Below are positions 30,142 through 37,946 of a DNA stretch of 38,748 nt, piece by piece (positions within the stretch are counted from its first letter, which is position 1; the number at the start of each line of letters is the position of its first letter). A model generated the notes under the pieces. That model was not told the origin of the DNA. It was given only the letters and a program-made list of their open reading frames with translations, and did not search any database. The stretch lies in contig NZ_JACHWJ010000008.1 in assembly GCF_014191305.1 (NCBI RefSeq), positions 1 to 38,748 on the forward strand, written 5' to 3'. This DNA is from Pseudoclavibacter helvolus. Its GTDB lineage: Bacteria; Actinomycetota; Actinomycetes; Actinomycetales; Microbacteriaceae. Both the position numbers and the translations under genes were made by a program.

Positions 30142-30801
30142 TCAGCGTCGCAGAGTCTTGCGAGCCAGGAAATTCCCGAGGAACTGGAGTCCCTGGACGA
30201 TCACAACGATGACGATGACCGCCGCCCAGGTGACCTCCGGCTGGAACTGTCGGTACCCGTACTGGATCGCGAAGTCGCCCAGTCCTCCGCCGCCGATGAG
30301 TCCAGCGACCGCCGACATGTCGACAAGCGAGACGACCGCGAACGTGTAGCCGAGGATGAGCGGGCCGAGCGCTTCGGGCACGATGACGCTCCACACGATC
30401 TGGAAGCGCCCCGCTCCCGAAGCTCTCGCAGCCTCGATGACGCCGGGCGAGACGGTCAGCAGGTTCTGCTCTACGAGTCGCGAGATGCCGAACGTGGCTG
30501 CGAGCGAGAGCGCGACGATCGCCGCGTTGGTACCGATGCCGGAGCCGACGACGAGCCGCGAAAGCGGTTGGACGGCGGCGATGAAGATGATGAACGGGAT
30601 GGGCCGGAAGAAGTTCACGACCACGTTCATGACCGCGTTCACGAAGCGCTGCTCGTAGAGATTGCCCTGCCGTGTGAGGTAGAGCACCAGTCCGACGAGC
30701 AGTCCGCCGATCCCACCGAACAGCAAGCTGAAGGAAACAAGGAGAAGCGTCTCGCCGGTCGCCTCGAACAGCTTCGGGAGGAGATCGATAACCTCGTTCA
30801 T
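30142..30801 (-). CDS. metI: MetI: methionine ABC transporter permease
   Basis: Integral-membrane subunit of the D/L-methionine importer, forming the pore with MetN as ATPase and MetQ as the binding lipoprotein. The 219-residue protein has five predicted helices, and the EAA loop (E-A-A-R-A-S-G-A-G-R-F-Q-I-V-W) that docks with the ATPase lies at about 125-140. R-P-I-P-F-I-I-F and G-G-G-G-L-G-D-F-A are family motifs. Its ATG overlaps the metN stop by 4 nt. It is the last gene of the leftward metQ-metN-metI set, matching the order MetQ, MetN, MetI seen in several Gram-positives. There is no downstream methionine-metabolism gene. Confidence 0.95.
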   Translation of the reverse strand: MNEVIDLLPKLFEATGETLLLVSFSLLFGGIGGLLVGLVLYLTRQGNLYEQRFVNAVMNVVVNFFRPIPFIIFIAAVQPLSRLVVGSGIGTNAAIVALSLAATFGISRLVEQNLLTVSPGVIEAARASGAGRFQIVWSVIVPEALGPLILGYTFAVVSLVDMSAVAGLIGGGGLGDFAIQYGYRQFQPEVTWAAVIVIVVIVQGLQFLGNFLARKTLRR

Positions 30802-31850
30802 GCGGCACCTCCTGACGTGATCGTGTCGAATTCCGTGACGACCGCGAGGCCGCCGATCTCGTCGAGCGCTCGACGTCGTGCTTCCGGGTCACCCTGGAGC
30901 GCGAAGGTCAGGTCGCCGAACGACTTGCCTCGGATCTCGTTCATGCCGCCGTAGACGAGCTCGACGGTGATGCCGGCCTCGTGCAGGATGCGTAGCGCCT
31001 GCGCCTGATTCGTGCGTCCGTCTCGGAAGCTCAGCGTGACGAGCGTGCCGGGGTGGCGAGCGCTCAGGTCAGCGCGCAGCTCGGCGTCGGGGATGCCCTG
31101 GACCACCGTCGAGACGAACCGCTGCGTAGCCGCCGCCTGCGGGTTTGCGAAGATGTCGAACACCTCGCCCTGCTCAACGACCTTGCCGTGCTCCATGACG
31201 GCGACGTGGCTCGCGATTTCCTTCACCACATCCATCTCGTGCGTGATGACGATGATGGTGATCCCGAGCTCTCGGTTTGCCTTCTTGAGCAGCTGCAGCA
31301 CGTCGGCCGTAGTCTGCGGGTCGAGTGCGCTCGTTGACTCGTCGGCGAGAAGAATGCTGGGGTTCGTCGCGAGGGCACGGGCAATGCCGACGCGCTGCTT
31401 CTGGCCGCCAGAGAGCTGGTCGGGGAAGGCGCGAGCCTTCTCAGAGAGCCCGACGAACTCGAGGAGCTCGGCGATGCGTTTCTCTCGCTCTGCCTTCGGC
31501 GTCTTCGCGACGCGGAGCGGGTACGCGACGTTGCCCGCGACGTTGCGCGAGTTGAAGAGGTTGAACTGCTGGAAGATCATGCCGATACCGGCACGCACCG
31601 AACGGAGCTTCGCCTCCGGGAGCTGGGTGATGTCGACACCGTCGACGTGGATGCTGCCGGACGTGGTTGGTTCGAGGGCGTTGATGAGGCGCACCATGGT
31701 CGACTTGCCCGCGCCCGAGTAGCCGATGACCCCGTAGATGTCGCCGGCCTCGATGTCGAGGGAGACGCCGTCGACGGCTCTGATCGCCGGGGCTCCGCGC
31801 TTCGGCGACGGATACTCCTTGACGACGTCAGTGAGTGTGATGAGGGCCAT
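30798..31850 (-). CDS. metN: MetN: methionine ABC transporter ATP-binding protein
   Basis: ATPase subunit of the methionine importer, peripheral on the inner face of the membrane. The 350-residue protein has Walker A G-Y-S-G-A-G-K-S-T (43-51), Q-loop in F-Q-Q-F-N-L-F, signature L-S-G-G-Q-K-Q-R, Walker B I-L-L-A-D-E and the H-loop in V-I-T-H-E-M. The C-terminal ~80 residues form the NIL regulatory domain, which binds methionine and shuts down transport. The start ATG at 31850 has only a weak ribosome site; MetQ is encoded upstream and metI overlaps downstream (4 nt). A strong hairpin between metQ and metN may set the protein ratio. Confidence 0.96.
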   Translation of the reverse strand: MALITLTDVVKEYPSPKRGAPAIRAVDGVSLDIEAGDIYGVIGYSGAGKSTMVRLINALEPTTSGSIHVDGVDITQLPEAKLRSVRAGIGMIFQQFNLFNSRNVAGNVAYPLRVAKTPKAEREKRIAELLEFVGLSEKARAFPDQLSGGQKQRVGIARALATNPSILLADESTSALDPQTTADVLQLLKKANRELGITIIVITHEMDVVKEIASHVAVMEHGKVVEQGEVFDIFANPQAAATQRFVSTVVQGIPDAELRADLSARHPGTLVTLSFRDGRTNQAQALRILHEAGITVELVYGGMNEIRGKSFGDLTFALQGDPEARRRALDEIGGLAVVTEFDTITSGGAA

Positions 31851-31937
31851 GTATTCGCTCTCGCCTTCTTCACGGTGGAACCGTGTGGTGGTGCTGGTGA
31901 GCGGCGCCTAGACGCCATTCGTCGGTGCAAGCGAGAT

Positions 31938-31980
31938 CGCCGCCCGAGGCCTCATGATCATCATCTGGTCTCGGGCGGCG
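31938..31980 (-). promoter_or_regulatory. Intercistronic hairpin between metQ and metN
   Basis: Arms 31938-31951 and 31967-31980 pair over 14 positions with one G-U. It lies 20 nt past the metQ stop and 87 nt before metN, with no T-run after it. A second short hairpin (CACGGT/ACCGTG) is at 31871-31885. Probably a partial terminator or a 3'-end stabiliser for metQ mRNA. Confidence 0.65.
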
Positions 31981-31999
31981 AGCGCGCTAGGGGTGAGTT

Positions 32000-32875
32000 C
32001 TAGCCCTGGGCTTCGATCTCTGCGACGAGCTCGTCGAGCGTCGTCTGCAGCTCGTCGACGGGGGTCTTGGTGAGCACGGCGGTGTCGCCGAACGTCTCCT
32101 TGACCGAAGCCGCGACTGCCTCGGAGTTCTGGTAGATCTCAACGAGCTTGAGGTAGTTCTCGTTGTCGGCGTTCTCGGCCGTCGTCACGAAGATGTTGAT
32201 GTACGGGAACGCGGAAGCGTTCTGCGGGTCGTCGCGCGTGAGGGCGTCCTCGGTCGTGAGGCCAGCGTTCTCGACGAAGTCGTTGTTGATGATCGCGCCT
32301 GCGAGGTCGGGCAGCGAAGTCGCCGTGACCGATGCTTCGAGCTCGGTCACCTTGACACGCGATTCCGGGAGCACGTCATCGAGCGTGGAGAACGGCGAGC
32401 CGCCATCCTTGAGCTCGATGAGTCCAGCTTCCTGGAGCACGAGGAGGCCGCGTGCGCGGTTCGACGCGTCGTTCGGAACCGCAACCTCTGCGCCGTCCGG
32501 GATCGCGTCGACGGAGTCGTACTGCGAGGAGTAGAAGCCGAGGGGGTAGATGGCCGTCGAGCCGATCGGAACGAGGTCGTCGCCACTAGCAGCGTTGTGC
32601 TGCGCGAGGTAGATGATGTGCTGGAACGCGTTGACGTCGAGCTCACCCTCGGTCGTCGCGGGGTTCGGCTGGTTGTAGTCCGAGAAGTCGACGAGCTCGA
32701 CCGTGAGGTCCTGAGCTGCAGCCTCCTCGACGAGCACCTCCCAGTACGGGTCGGATGCGCCGACGACGCCGAGCTTGATGGTGTTGTCATCGGAAGCGCC
32801 GGTGGAGCACGCGGAGAGACCTCCAACGAGGGCGATCGCGCCGACAGCTGCGGCGATCTTGGTGAAACGTGACAT
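32000..32875 (-). CDS. metQ: MetQ: methionine-binding lipoprotein
   Basis: Substrate-binding lipoprotein of the methionine importer, NlpA family. The 291-residue protein begins with a lipoprotein signal (M-S-R-F-T-K-I-A...) whose lipobox L-S-A-C gives C23 as the lipidated residue. The mature part carries the usual V-G-A-S-D-P-Y-W-E, N-A-F-Q-H and P-N-D-A-S-N-R-A-R-G-L, corresponding to the ligand pocket. The open frame extends to 32986 but the ATG at 32875 is right for the signal peptide. It is the first gene of the leftward operon. Methionine is the expected ligand from family and neighbours, but related proteins also take D-methionine or dipeptides. No S-box or SAM-IV-like motif was found upstream. 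Confidence 0.95.
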   Translation of the reverse strand: MSRFTKIAAAVGAIALVGGLSACSTGASDDNTIKLGVVGASDPYWEVLVEEAAAQDLTVELVDFSDYNQPNPATTEGELDVNAFQHIIYLAQHNAASGDDLVPIGSTAIYPLGFYSSQYDSVDAIPDGAEVAVPNDASNRARGLLVLQEAGLIELKDGGSPFSTLDDVLPESRVKVTELEASVTATSLPDLAGAIINNDFVENAGLTTEDALTRDDPQNASAFPYINIFVTTAENADNENYLKLVEIYQNSEAVAASVKETFGDTAVLTKTPVDELQTTLDELVAEIEAQG

Positions 32876-33015
32876 GGAGGAGGGTCCTTTCAATGCGGCG
32901 CGGAAACGCCAGCCATCCTCTAAGGGTCTAGAGGGCCTCGCAAGAATAAGAGAACAGCGCGTCTCCGCGCCGATACATCCTGACACGTTGCGTAACAGTC
33001 CACCGACAGGGCCAC

Positions 33016-33036
33016 GAACGCAAGAATGTTGCGTTC
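33016..33036 (-). terminator. Hairpin after the GAF-LuxR gene
   Basis: Perfect 8-bp stem GAACGCAA/TTGCGTTC with a 5-nt loop, 15 nt beyond the regulator stop (33052). The rest of 32876-33051, which holds the metQ promoter, contains a second small CG-rich hairpin (about 32955-32972) followed by a T-rich stretch on the minus strand. Confidence 0.55.
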
Positions 33037-33051
33037 AGATCGCAGGACACC

Positions 33052-33954
33052 TCAGGGCAGCAAGCCCAATTGCCTGGCCTTCGCAAGAGCCTGGTAGCGA
33101 GAGCTCGCATCCAGCTTGGTCATTGCCGTGCCGAGGTAACTCTTGACGGTGCTTTCCGTGAGAATCAGCTTTCCGGCTATGTCCTTGTTCGAGAGACCGA
33201 GCGCGATCTGGCCGAGCACGTCCAATTCGCGGGGAGACAGCTTGATCGGAGCCTCAGCGAACTCCGCTGCCGCCGCCGCCTCGCGGTCGCGCGGGTCTCC
33301 GTGGTCGCCCGCGAACCGCACGAGCCGCTCTTCGATACCGCGCAGCCTCGCGCGAACCTGGACATCGCCGAGCATCGACGAGACCTCCCGAAGTTCCGAG
33401 AATGTGCCCCTCAACTCCTCGAGCTGCGTCGCCGTGAGACCGCCCGACCCGAGTTCGGAGAGGCTCGCCGATCCGACCCGCATCCGACGACTGAGTTCAT
33501 CCCGAAGGCGAAGCTCGTCCTCCACCTTCTTCCCGAGAGCGACAGCCTGGCCGAGTGACATCGACTGAGAGTCAGGGGCCGCGCGGAACCCGCCGTACAA
33601 GACACCGCGCACGTGCTTGTCTACGACGACGGGCACCGCGAGAAGGCTCTGCACGTGCTCGGAAAGCACCTGCACGTCGTAGTCGTGCGTGATGCGACTG
33701 CTTCCGCGGTAGTTGGTCGTGACCTTGGCACGGCGTTCGAGCATCGCGCGACCCCCGAGGCCCCGCCCGAGCTGCACCCGCAAGCCGACGAGTCCGCGTC
33801 CCTGGTTGCCGCAGATCGTGTGGACGTCCGTCGTGTCCCGATGCGTCTGTCCGCCGAACGAGAGAGGGCATCCCGTGGAGTCGCGGAGGCGCGCGACAGC
33901 CTGAGCGAAGACGTCCGCTTCGGTGGCTGCCTCTGGAAACATCATGTGCGTCAC
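33052..33954 (-). CDS. GAF-LuxR transcriptional regulator
   Basis: DNA-binding regulator of 300 residues. The N-terminal ~150 residues look like a GAF-type ligand domain (S-L-L-A-V-P-V-V-V-D, V-L-Y-G-G-F); a helical linker follows, and the C-terminal ~60 residues are a LuxR/GerE helix-turn-helix: L-S-P-R-E-L-D-V-L-G-Q-I-A-L-G-L-S-N-K-D-I-A, then T-V-K-S-Y-L. GTG at 33954 is chosen because GGAAG lies 6 nt upstream; TTG at 33960 and the ATGs at 33945 and 33942 are alternatives. It is divergent from the DUF485-acetate-symporter genes over 173 nt, so control of carboxylate uptake is likely. Acetyl-CoA-responsive RamA-type regulators share this plan. Confidence 0.88.
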   Translation of the reverse strand: MTHMMFPEAATEADVFAQAVARLRDSTGCPLSFGGQTHRDTTDVHTICGNQGRGLVGLRVQLGRGLGGRAMLERRAKVTTNYRGSSRITHDYDVQVLSEHVQSLLAVPVVVDKHVRGVLYGGFRAAPDSQSMSLGQAVALGKKVEDELRLRDELSRRMRVGSASLSELGSGGLTATQLEELRGTFSELREVSSMLGDVQVRARLRGIEERLVRFAGDHGDPRDREAAAAAEFAEAPIKLSPRELDVLGQIALGLSNKDIAGKLILTESTVKSYLGTAMTKLDASSRYQALAKARQLGLLP

Positions 33955-34033
33955 TACCAACTTCCGGGGGTAGTTCGATACTTCGTCGTATGCGTAGCGT
34001 GGATGCTATCACGCAGGCAATGAGGCTTTCGTG

Positions 34034-34049
34034 TTCGCAATGATGCGAA
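34034..34049. promoter_or_regulatory. Candidate operator, luxR/actP divergent region
   Basis: TTCGCA-ATGA-TGCGAA is a perfect inverted repeat in the 173-nt divergent region. GCAATG also recurs at 34017-34022, 34037-34042 and 34102-34107. Such spaced repeats suit a LuxR-type dimer binding site. Inference only. Confidence 0.5.
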
Positions 34050-34127
34050 GAAGCGCCGCCTTTTGCCGTTACGGAATGCACGTCCATCTCTGACGAACGC
34101 AGCAATGCACTGAGGCAAGGAGGCCCC

Positions 34128-34472
34128 ATGCAGAACGAAACGTCATCACAGCCGCCCGGAGGAATCGACTATGTCGCATTCGAGGAATCGGCCGATTTCA
34201 AGGAGCTGAAGAAGCGACAGCGCTCCTTCGTCTTCCCCCTCTCCCTCTTCTTCCTCGTCTGGTACGGGACCTACATCGTCGTCGCGGCGTACGCCCACGA
34301 TTTCATGGCAACCCCCGTCTTCGGCAACATCAACGTGGGGCTGCTGCTCGGCATCGGTCAGTTCGTGACGACCTTCGCGATCACCATGTGGTACGTGTCC
34401 TACGCCAACCGGAAGCTCGATCCCCTCGCGAATGACCTGCGCGTCCAGCTCACCAAGGAGGACCAGGCATGA
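34128..34472 (+). CDS. DUF485 membrane protein
   Basis: A 114-residue protein with two membrane helices (about residues 40-62: F-P-L-S-L-F-F-L-V-W-Y, and 75-98: V-G-L-L-L-G-I-G-Q-F). It belongs to the DUF485 family (YjcH type), which is nearly always encoded just upstream of a cation-acetate symporter; its role, perhaps assembly or regulation, is unknown. The start ATG has a perfect AAGGAGG at 34117-34123, spacer 4 nt. It overlaps actP by 4 nt, so it is translationally coupled. It is divergent from a GAF-LuxR regulator. Confidence 0.92.
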   Translation: MQNETSSQPPGGIDYVAFEESADFKELKKRQRSFVFPLSLFFLVWYGTYIVVAAYAHDFMATPVFGNINVGLLLGIGQFVTTFAITMWYVSYANRKLDPLANDLRVQLTKEDQA

Positions 34473-36100
34473 GCGGTCAGCTCATCGCCCCGCAGGCAAG
34501 TGCGGTGGCGGACAACGATCCCGTCCTGAATATCGCGATTTTCGCCGCTTTCGTGGCGGTCACCCTGTTTATCGTCATTCGGGCGAGCAGGAACAATAAG
34601 AGCGCAGCCGATTACTACGCTGGTGGCCGATCATTCACGGGCACGCAGAATGGTTTCGCCATCTCCGGCGACTATCTCTCCGCCGCTTCTTTCCTCGGAA
34701 TTGTCGGGGCCATCGCGGTCAACGGCTACGACGGATTCCTGTACTCAATCGGGTTCCTCGTCGCCTGGCTCGTCGCGCTGCTGCTCGTCGCCGAGCTCAT
34801 GCGCAACACGGGCAAATTCACGATGGCGGATGTGCTGTCGTTCCGCCTCAAGCAGCGGCCCGTGCGTGTTGCCGCTGCCCTCACGACACTCGCGGTGTGC
34901 TTCTTCTACCTGCTCGCGCAGATGGCCGGCGCCGGCGGTCTCGTTGCGCTCCTGCTCGGGATCACCGACGACATCGGCGTCGCGATCGTCGTCGCCGTCG
35001 TCGGCGTGCTCATGATCATCTACGTGCTCATCGGGGGCATGAAGGGCACCACCTGGGTGCAGATCATCAAGGCGTTCCTGCTCATCGGCGGGGCGGGAGC
35101 GATGACCATCTGGGTGCTTGTCATCAACGGTTTCGACCTCTCCGCGCTCCTGCAAGCCGCTGTCGATAAGGCGGCGCTCGACGGAGCCGAGGATCCCGCG
35201 GCGATCCTCGCGCCTGGGCTCCAGTACGGCAAGAACCCCATCGACTTCGTGTCTCTCGGACTCGCGCTTGTCCTCGGCACCGCGGGCCTACCTCACGTAC
35301 TCATGCGCTTCTACACGGTGCCAACCGCCAAGGAGGCCCGGAAGTCCGTGGTCTGGGCCATCTGGCTCATCGGCGGCTTCTACGTGTTCACGCTGGTCCT
35401 CGGCTACGGAGCCGCGGCGCTTGTCGGCGCTCCCGCTATCAAGGACGCGCCGGGCGGCGTGAACTCGGCGGCACCGCTGCTCGCCCTCGAACTCGGCGGG
35501 CCGATCCTCATGGGCTTCATCTCCGCAGTCGCCTTCGCGACCATCCTCGCGGTTGTCACCGGTCTTGCCATCACTGCGGCCGCATCCTTCGCCCACGACA
35601 TCTACAACAGCGTCGTGAAGCGTGGCACGGCGACCCCGGAGCAGGAGGTGAAGGTCGGCAAGTACACGGTTGTTGTGCTCGGCGTCGTCGCCATCGTCGG
35701 CGGCATCGGCGTGCAGGGTCAGAACATCGCCTTCCTCGTCGCGCTCGCCTTCGCGGTCGCGGCCAGTGCGAACCTGCCGACGATCCTGTACTCGCTCTAC
35801 TGGAGGAAGTTCACGACCCGCGGCGCACTGTGGAGCATGTACGGAGGCCTCGCCACGGCCATCGTCCTGATCTTCTTCTCGAAGGTCGTCTCCGGGTCTG
35901 AGACCGCGATGCTCGGCGAAGAGATCAACTTCGCCTGGTTCCCGCTCAACAACCCTGGCATCGTCTCGATCCCGGTCGGATTCCTCCTGGGCTGGCTCGG
36001 CTCGGTCCTCCCGCAGAAGAAGGAAGACCCGAGGGTCGCTGCCGAGATGGACGTGCGCTCCCTCACGGGTTACGGCGCCGAGGAGGCTGTCGAGCACTAG
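34469..36100 (+). CDS. actP: Cation-acetate/monocarboxylate symporter
   Basis: Solute:sodium symporter (SSS) of the ActP/MctC group, taking up acetate, propionate or pyruvate with a cation. The 543-residue protein has about 13 helices. The conserved beginning A-A-D-Y-Y-A-G-G-R-S-F-T-G and I-S-G-D-Y-L-S-A-A-S-F-L-G-I, with G-Y-D-G-F-L-Y next, and P-H-V-L-M-R-F-Y-T in the middle are family motifs. MctC of Corynebacterium, the nearest characterised relative, takes acetate, propionate and pyruvate; which of these this protein prefers is not visible. The gene overlaps the DUF485 gene (ATGA). A hairpin lies 37 nt after the stop. Confidence 0.94.
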   Translation: MSGQLIAPQASAVADNDPVLNIAIFAAFVAVTLFIVIRASRNNKSAADYYAGGRSFTGTQNGFAISGDYLSAASFLGIVGAIAVNGYDGFLYSIGFLVAWLVALLLVAELMRNTGKFTMADVLSFRLKQRPVRVAAALTTLAVCFFYLLAQMAGAGGLVALLLGITDDIGVAIVVAVVGVLMIIYVLIGGMKGTTWVQIIKAFLLIGGAGAMTIWVLVINGFDLSALLQAAVDKAALDGAEDPAAILAPGLQYGKNPIDFVSLGLALVLGTAGLPHVLMRFYTVPTAKEARKSVVWAIWLIGGFYVFTLVLGYGAAALVGAPAIKDAPGGVNSAAPLLALELGGPILMGFISAVAFATILAVVTGLAITAAASFAHDIYNSVVKRGTATPEQEVKVGKYTVVVLGVVAIVGGIGVQGQNIAFLVALAFAVAASANLPTILYSLYWRKFTTRGALWSMYGGLATAIVLIFFSKVVSGSETAMLGEEINFAWFPLNNPGIVSIPVGFLLGWLGSVLPQKKEDPRVAAEMDVRSLTGYGAEEAVEH

Positions 36101-36136
36101 CGGTTGGAACAGGGCCCTCACCGGCTCGAGTTCTCA

Positions 36137-36173
36137 GAAATGGTCGCACTGACTCGTTCAGTGCGACCATTTC
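36137..36173. terminator. Terminator hairpin after the symporter gene
   Basis: Perfect 16-bp stem (36137-36152 with 36158-36173), 5-nt loop, and TTC after the stem. It ends the DUF485-actP transcript. The SDR gene begins 94 nt further on. Confidence 0.88.
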
Positions 36174-36266
36174 GGCTCTCTCGTTGTTCCGGTGCCACAA
36201 CCCACATGAGCTTCTTGATGCACGTGGGTAGCGTGAACGTGTCCACGATGCACACGGAGGTGCGGA

Positions 36267-37112
36267 TTGACGCAGTCAGCGCAGACAGGTTCCCTCGAGG
36301 GGAAGACCATCATCATGTCGGGCGGAAGCCGCGGCATTGGGCTCGCGATCGCCAAGCGCGCCGCGCGTGACGGCGCAAACGTCGTGTTGCTCGCCAAGAC
36401 CGGCGAACCGCACCCGAAGCTGCCAGGCACGGTCTACACGGCCGCTGAGGAGATACGGGAGGCCGGCGGTCGCGCGCTTCCCGTCGTCGGCGACGTCCGT
36501 GATGATTCTGACCTCCTGCGGGCGGTCGACACTGCTGTCGCCGAGTTCGGCGGAATCGACATCGTCGTCAACAACGCGAGCGCCATCGATCTGCGCTCCA
36601 CGCTCGACATCGATGAGAAGCGCTATGACCTGATGCACCAGATCAACCAACGGGGCACGTTCATGCTCTCGAGGGCTGCCCTGCCGCACCTGCTCGAGTC
36701 GCCGGATGCGCGCATCCTGTCGCTCTCACCGCCCCTGAATCTGTCGCCCAAGTGGCTCGGGGCCTACCCGGCCTACATGACGGCGAAGTACGGCATGACC
36801 CTTGCGACGCTCGGCATCGGTGCTGAGTTCGCCGACAGGGGCATCGACGCGAACACCCTGTGGCCGCGCACAACCATCCAGACCGCCGCGGTCGCCAACA
36901 TCATCGGCGGGGAGGAGCTCATGCGCCGCAGCCGCACTCCCGAGCTGTACTCGGACGCCGCACATGCCGTGCTCACGGCCCCGCACGGTCATTACCAGGG
37001 CGAGACCCTGCTGTGTGAGGACGTGCTGGCAGAGGCCGGCGTGAGCGACCTCAGCGTCTACTCGCCCGGCGTGGACGCAGCTGAGTTGTACCCAGACGCC
37101 TTCGTCGACTGA
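36267..37112 (+). CDS. Short-chain dehydrogenase/reductase, HSDL2-like
   Basis: NAD(P)-dependent oxidoreductase with a Rossmann fold, 281 residues. The cofactor loop is S-G-G-S-R-G-I-G (18-25), V-N-N-A-S is at 101-105, and the catalytic Ser lies near 152-154 with Y170 and K174 (Y-M-T-A-K). The long loop G-E-P-H-P-K-L-P-G-T-V after the second strand and the W-P-R-T-T-I-Q-T-A-A-V motif are typical of the HSDL2 (hydroxysteroid dehydrogenase-like 2) group; the substrate is unknown. The start is TTG at 36267, supported by GGAGG with a 6-nt spacer. It stands alone between the symporter terminator and a long inverted repeat. Confidence 0.92.
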   Translation: MTQSAQTGSLEGKTIIMSGGSRGIGLAIAKRAARDGANVVLLAKTGEPHPKLPGTVYTAAEEIREAGGRALPVVGDVRDDSDLLRAVDTAVAEFGGIDIVVNNASAIDLRSTLDIDEKRYDLMHQINQRGTFMLSRAALPHLLESPDARILSLSPPLNLSPKWLGAYPAYMTAKYGMTLATLGIGAEFADRGIDANTLWPRTTIQTAAVANIIGGEELMRRSRTPELYSDAAHAVLTAPHGHYQGETLLCEDVLAEAGVSDLSVYSPGVDAAELYPDAFVD

Positions 37113-37147
37113 TCACGCCCCCAGTCGGCCCCCGCACCACCCTGGAT

Positions 37148-37207
37148 GCAAAGTTGTGGCGAAATGCAGCTGCGCGCTTACCGAGCAGCAACGTGCCACA
37201 ACTTTGC
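37148..37207. repeat. Intergenic inverted repeat with perfect 13-nt arms
   Basis: GCAAAGTTGTGGC (37148-37160) and its exact reverse complement (37195-37207), 34 nt apart. It lies between the SDR stop (37112) and the terminator of the tRNA genes. It resembles the element at 12285-12360 in length, spacing and an AACTT core. Confidence 0.88.
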
Positions 37208-37243
37208 GCGCAACATCAGCGGGTCCCGCTTCGTGGGAACGCG

Positions 37244-37281
37244 AAAGAACCCCGGTCAGATTTCTCTGACCGGGGTTCTTT
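37244..37281. terminator. Terminator hairpin after the tRNA-Ile/tRNA-Ala genes
   Basis: Perfect 17-bp stem (37244-37260 with 37265-37281), TTTC loop. It follows tRNA-Ala by 7 nt on the minus strand and may also stop rightward transcription from the SDR gene. Confidence 0.92.
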
Positions 37282-37288
37282 GTCACCG

Positions 37289-37361
37289 TGGAGCCTAGGA
37301 GATTCGAACTCCTGACATCCTGCTTGCAAAGCAGGCACTCTACCAACTGAGTTAAGGCCCC
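37289..37361 (-). tRNA. tRNA-Ala (anticodon TGC)
   Basis: The minus strand folds as a tRNA: acceptor stem GGGGCCT with AGGCTCC, anticodon loop TTTGCAA, T arm with GTTCGAAT, discriminator A. CCA is not encoded (CGG follows). It lies 38 nt downstream of tRNA-Ile, the order found near gyrA throughout the actinobacteria. Confidence 0.98.
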
Positions 37362-37399
37362 GTTCGGGTGGATACGATACCAGTTTCAGTATCGAACCG

Positions 37400-37473
37400 T
37401 GGGGCTACCAGGACTTGAACCTGGGACCTCTTCGTTATCAGCGAAGCGCTCTAACCGCCTGAGCTATAGCCCC
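37400..37473 (-). tRNA. tRNA-Ile (anticodon GAT)
   Basis: The minus strand folds as a tRNA: acceptor GGGGCTA with TAGCCCC, anticodon loop CTGATAA, T arm GTTCAAGT, discriminator A, CCA not encoded. It is placed between the DUF3566 gene and tRNA-Ala, as in mycobacteria (ileT-alaT after gyrA). Confidence 0.98.
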
Positions 37474-37527
37474 CGAAGCGACTGCCCCAACATACACGAA
37501 AAGTGCACCGTAGGGGAAATCGAGCCG

Positions 37528-37935
37528 CTAGCTGTTCGTGAAACCGAACACGAGGCCTCCCGTGACCTTCACCGCGAGGTTGTAGAGGAACGCTGCAACC
37601 GCGCCGAGGGCGGTGCCCGCGACGAGGTTCAGCAGCGCTACAACAAGCGAGAAGAGCATGAGCTGCGGCAGTGTGACGAAGTCATCGACCCCGACACCGG
37701 CCGAGCCGGAGACGTCGTTGAGCAGACTGTTGACGCTGTCGAGCACGCCCGTGTTCTCAATGACCGTCCACATCAAGAACGTCGCGACGACGGTGATGAT
37801 GCCGAAGCAGATGGACAGCAGGAACGAGAACTTCACGACGGACCAGAAGTCGATGTGCACCAAACGGAGGCGCACCTGCTTGCTCGCAGTCTTCTTGCTG
37901 GACTTCTGGGCCAGCTTGTCAGCAACGCTCGTCAT
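37528..37935 (-). CDS. DUF3566 membrane protein
   Basis: A 135-residue membrane protein of the DUF3566 family. A basic cytoplasmic tail (K-S-S-K-K-T-A-S-K-Q-V-R-L-R-L) is followed by a helix (~30-55: V-V-K-F-S-F-L-L-S-I-C-F-G-I-I), a ~35-residue outer loop with D-S-V-N-S-L-L-N-D-V and a second helix (~90-118). It is found directly after gyrA in most actinobacteria (the mycobacterial counterpart is also called CwsA-neighbour or Rv0007); its function is not firmly known, though relatives have been linked to cell shape. The ATG at 37935 has GAGG nearby and lies 11 nt after the gyrA stop, so it is cotranscribed. Confidence 0.92.
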   Translation of the reverse strand: MTSVADKLAQKSSKKTASKQVRLRLVHIDFWSVVKFSFLLSICFGIITVVATFLMWTVIENTGVLDSVNSLLNDVSGSAGVGVDDFVTLPQLMLFSLVVALLNLVAGTALGAVAAFLYNLAVKVTGGLVFGFTNS

Positions 37936-37946
37936 AGATCAGTACC

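Noticed and set aside
32876-33051. S-box or SAM-IV riboswitch upstream of metQ
   Set aside because: The conserved cores of these riboswitches were not found; only short hairpins are visible.
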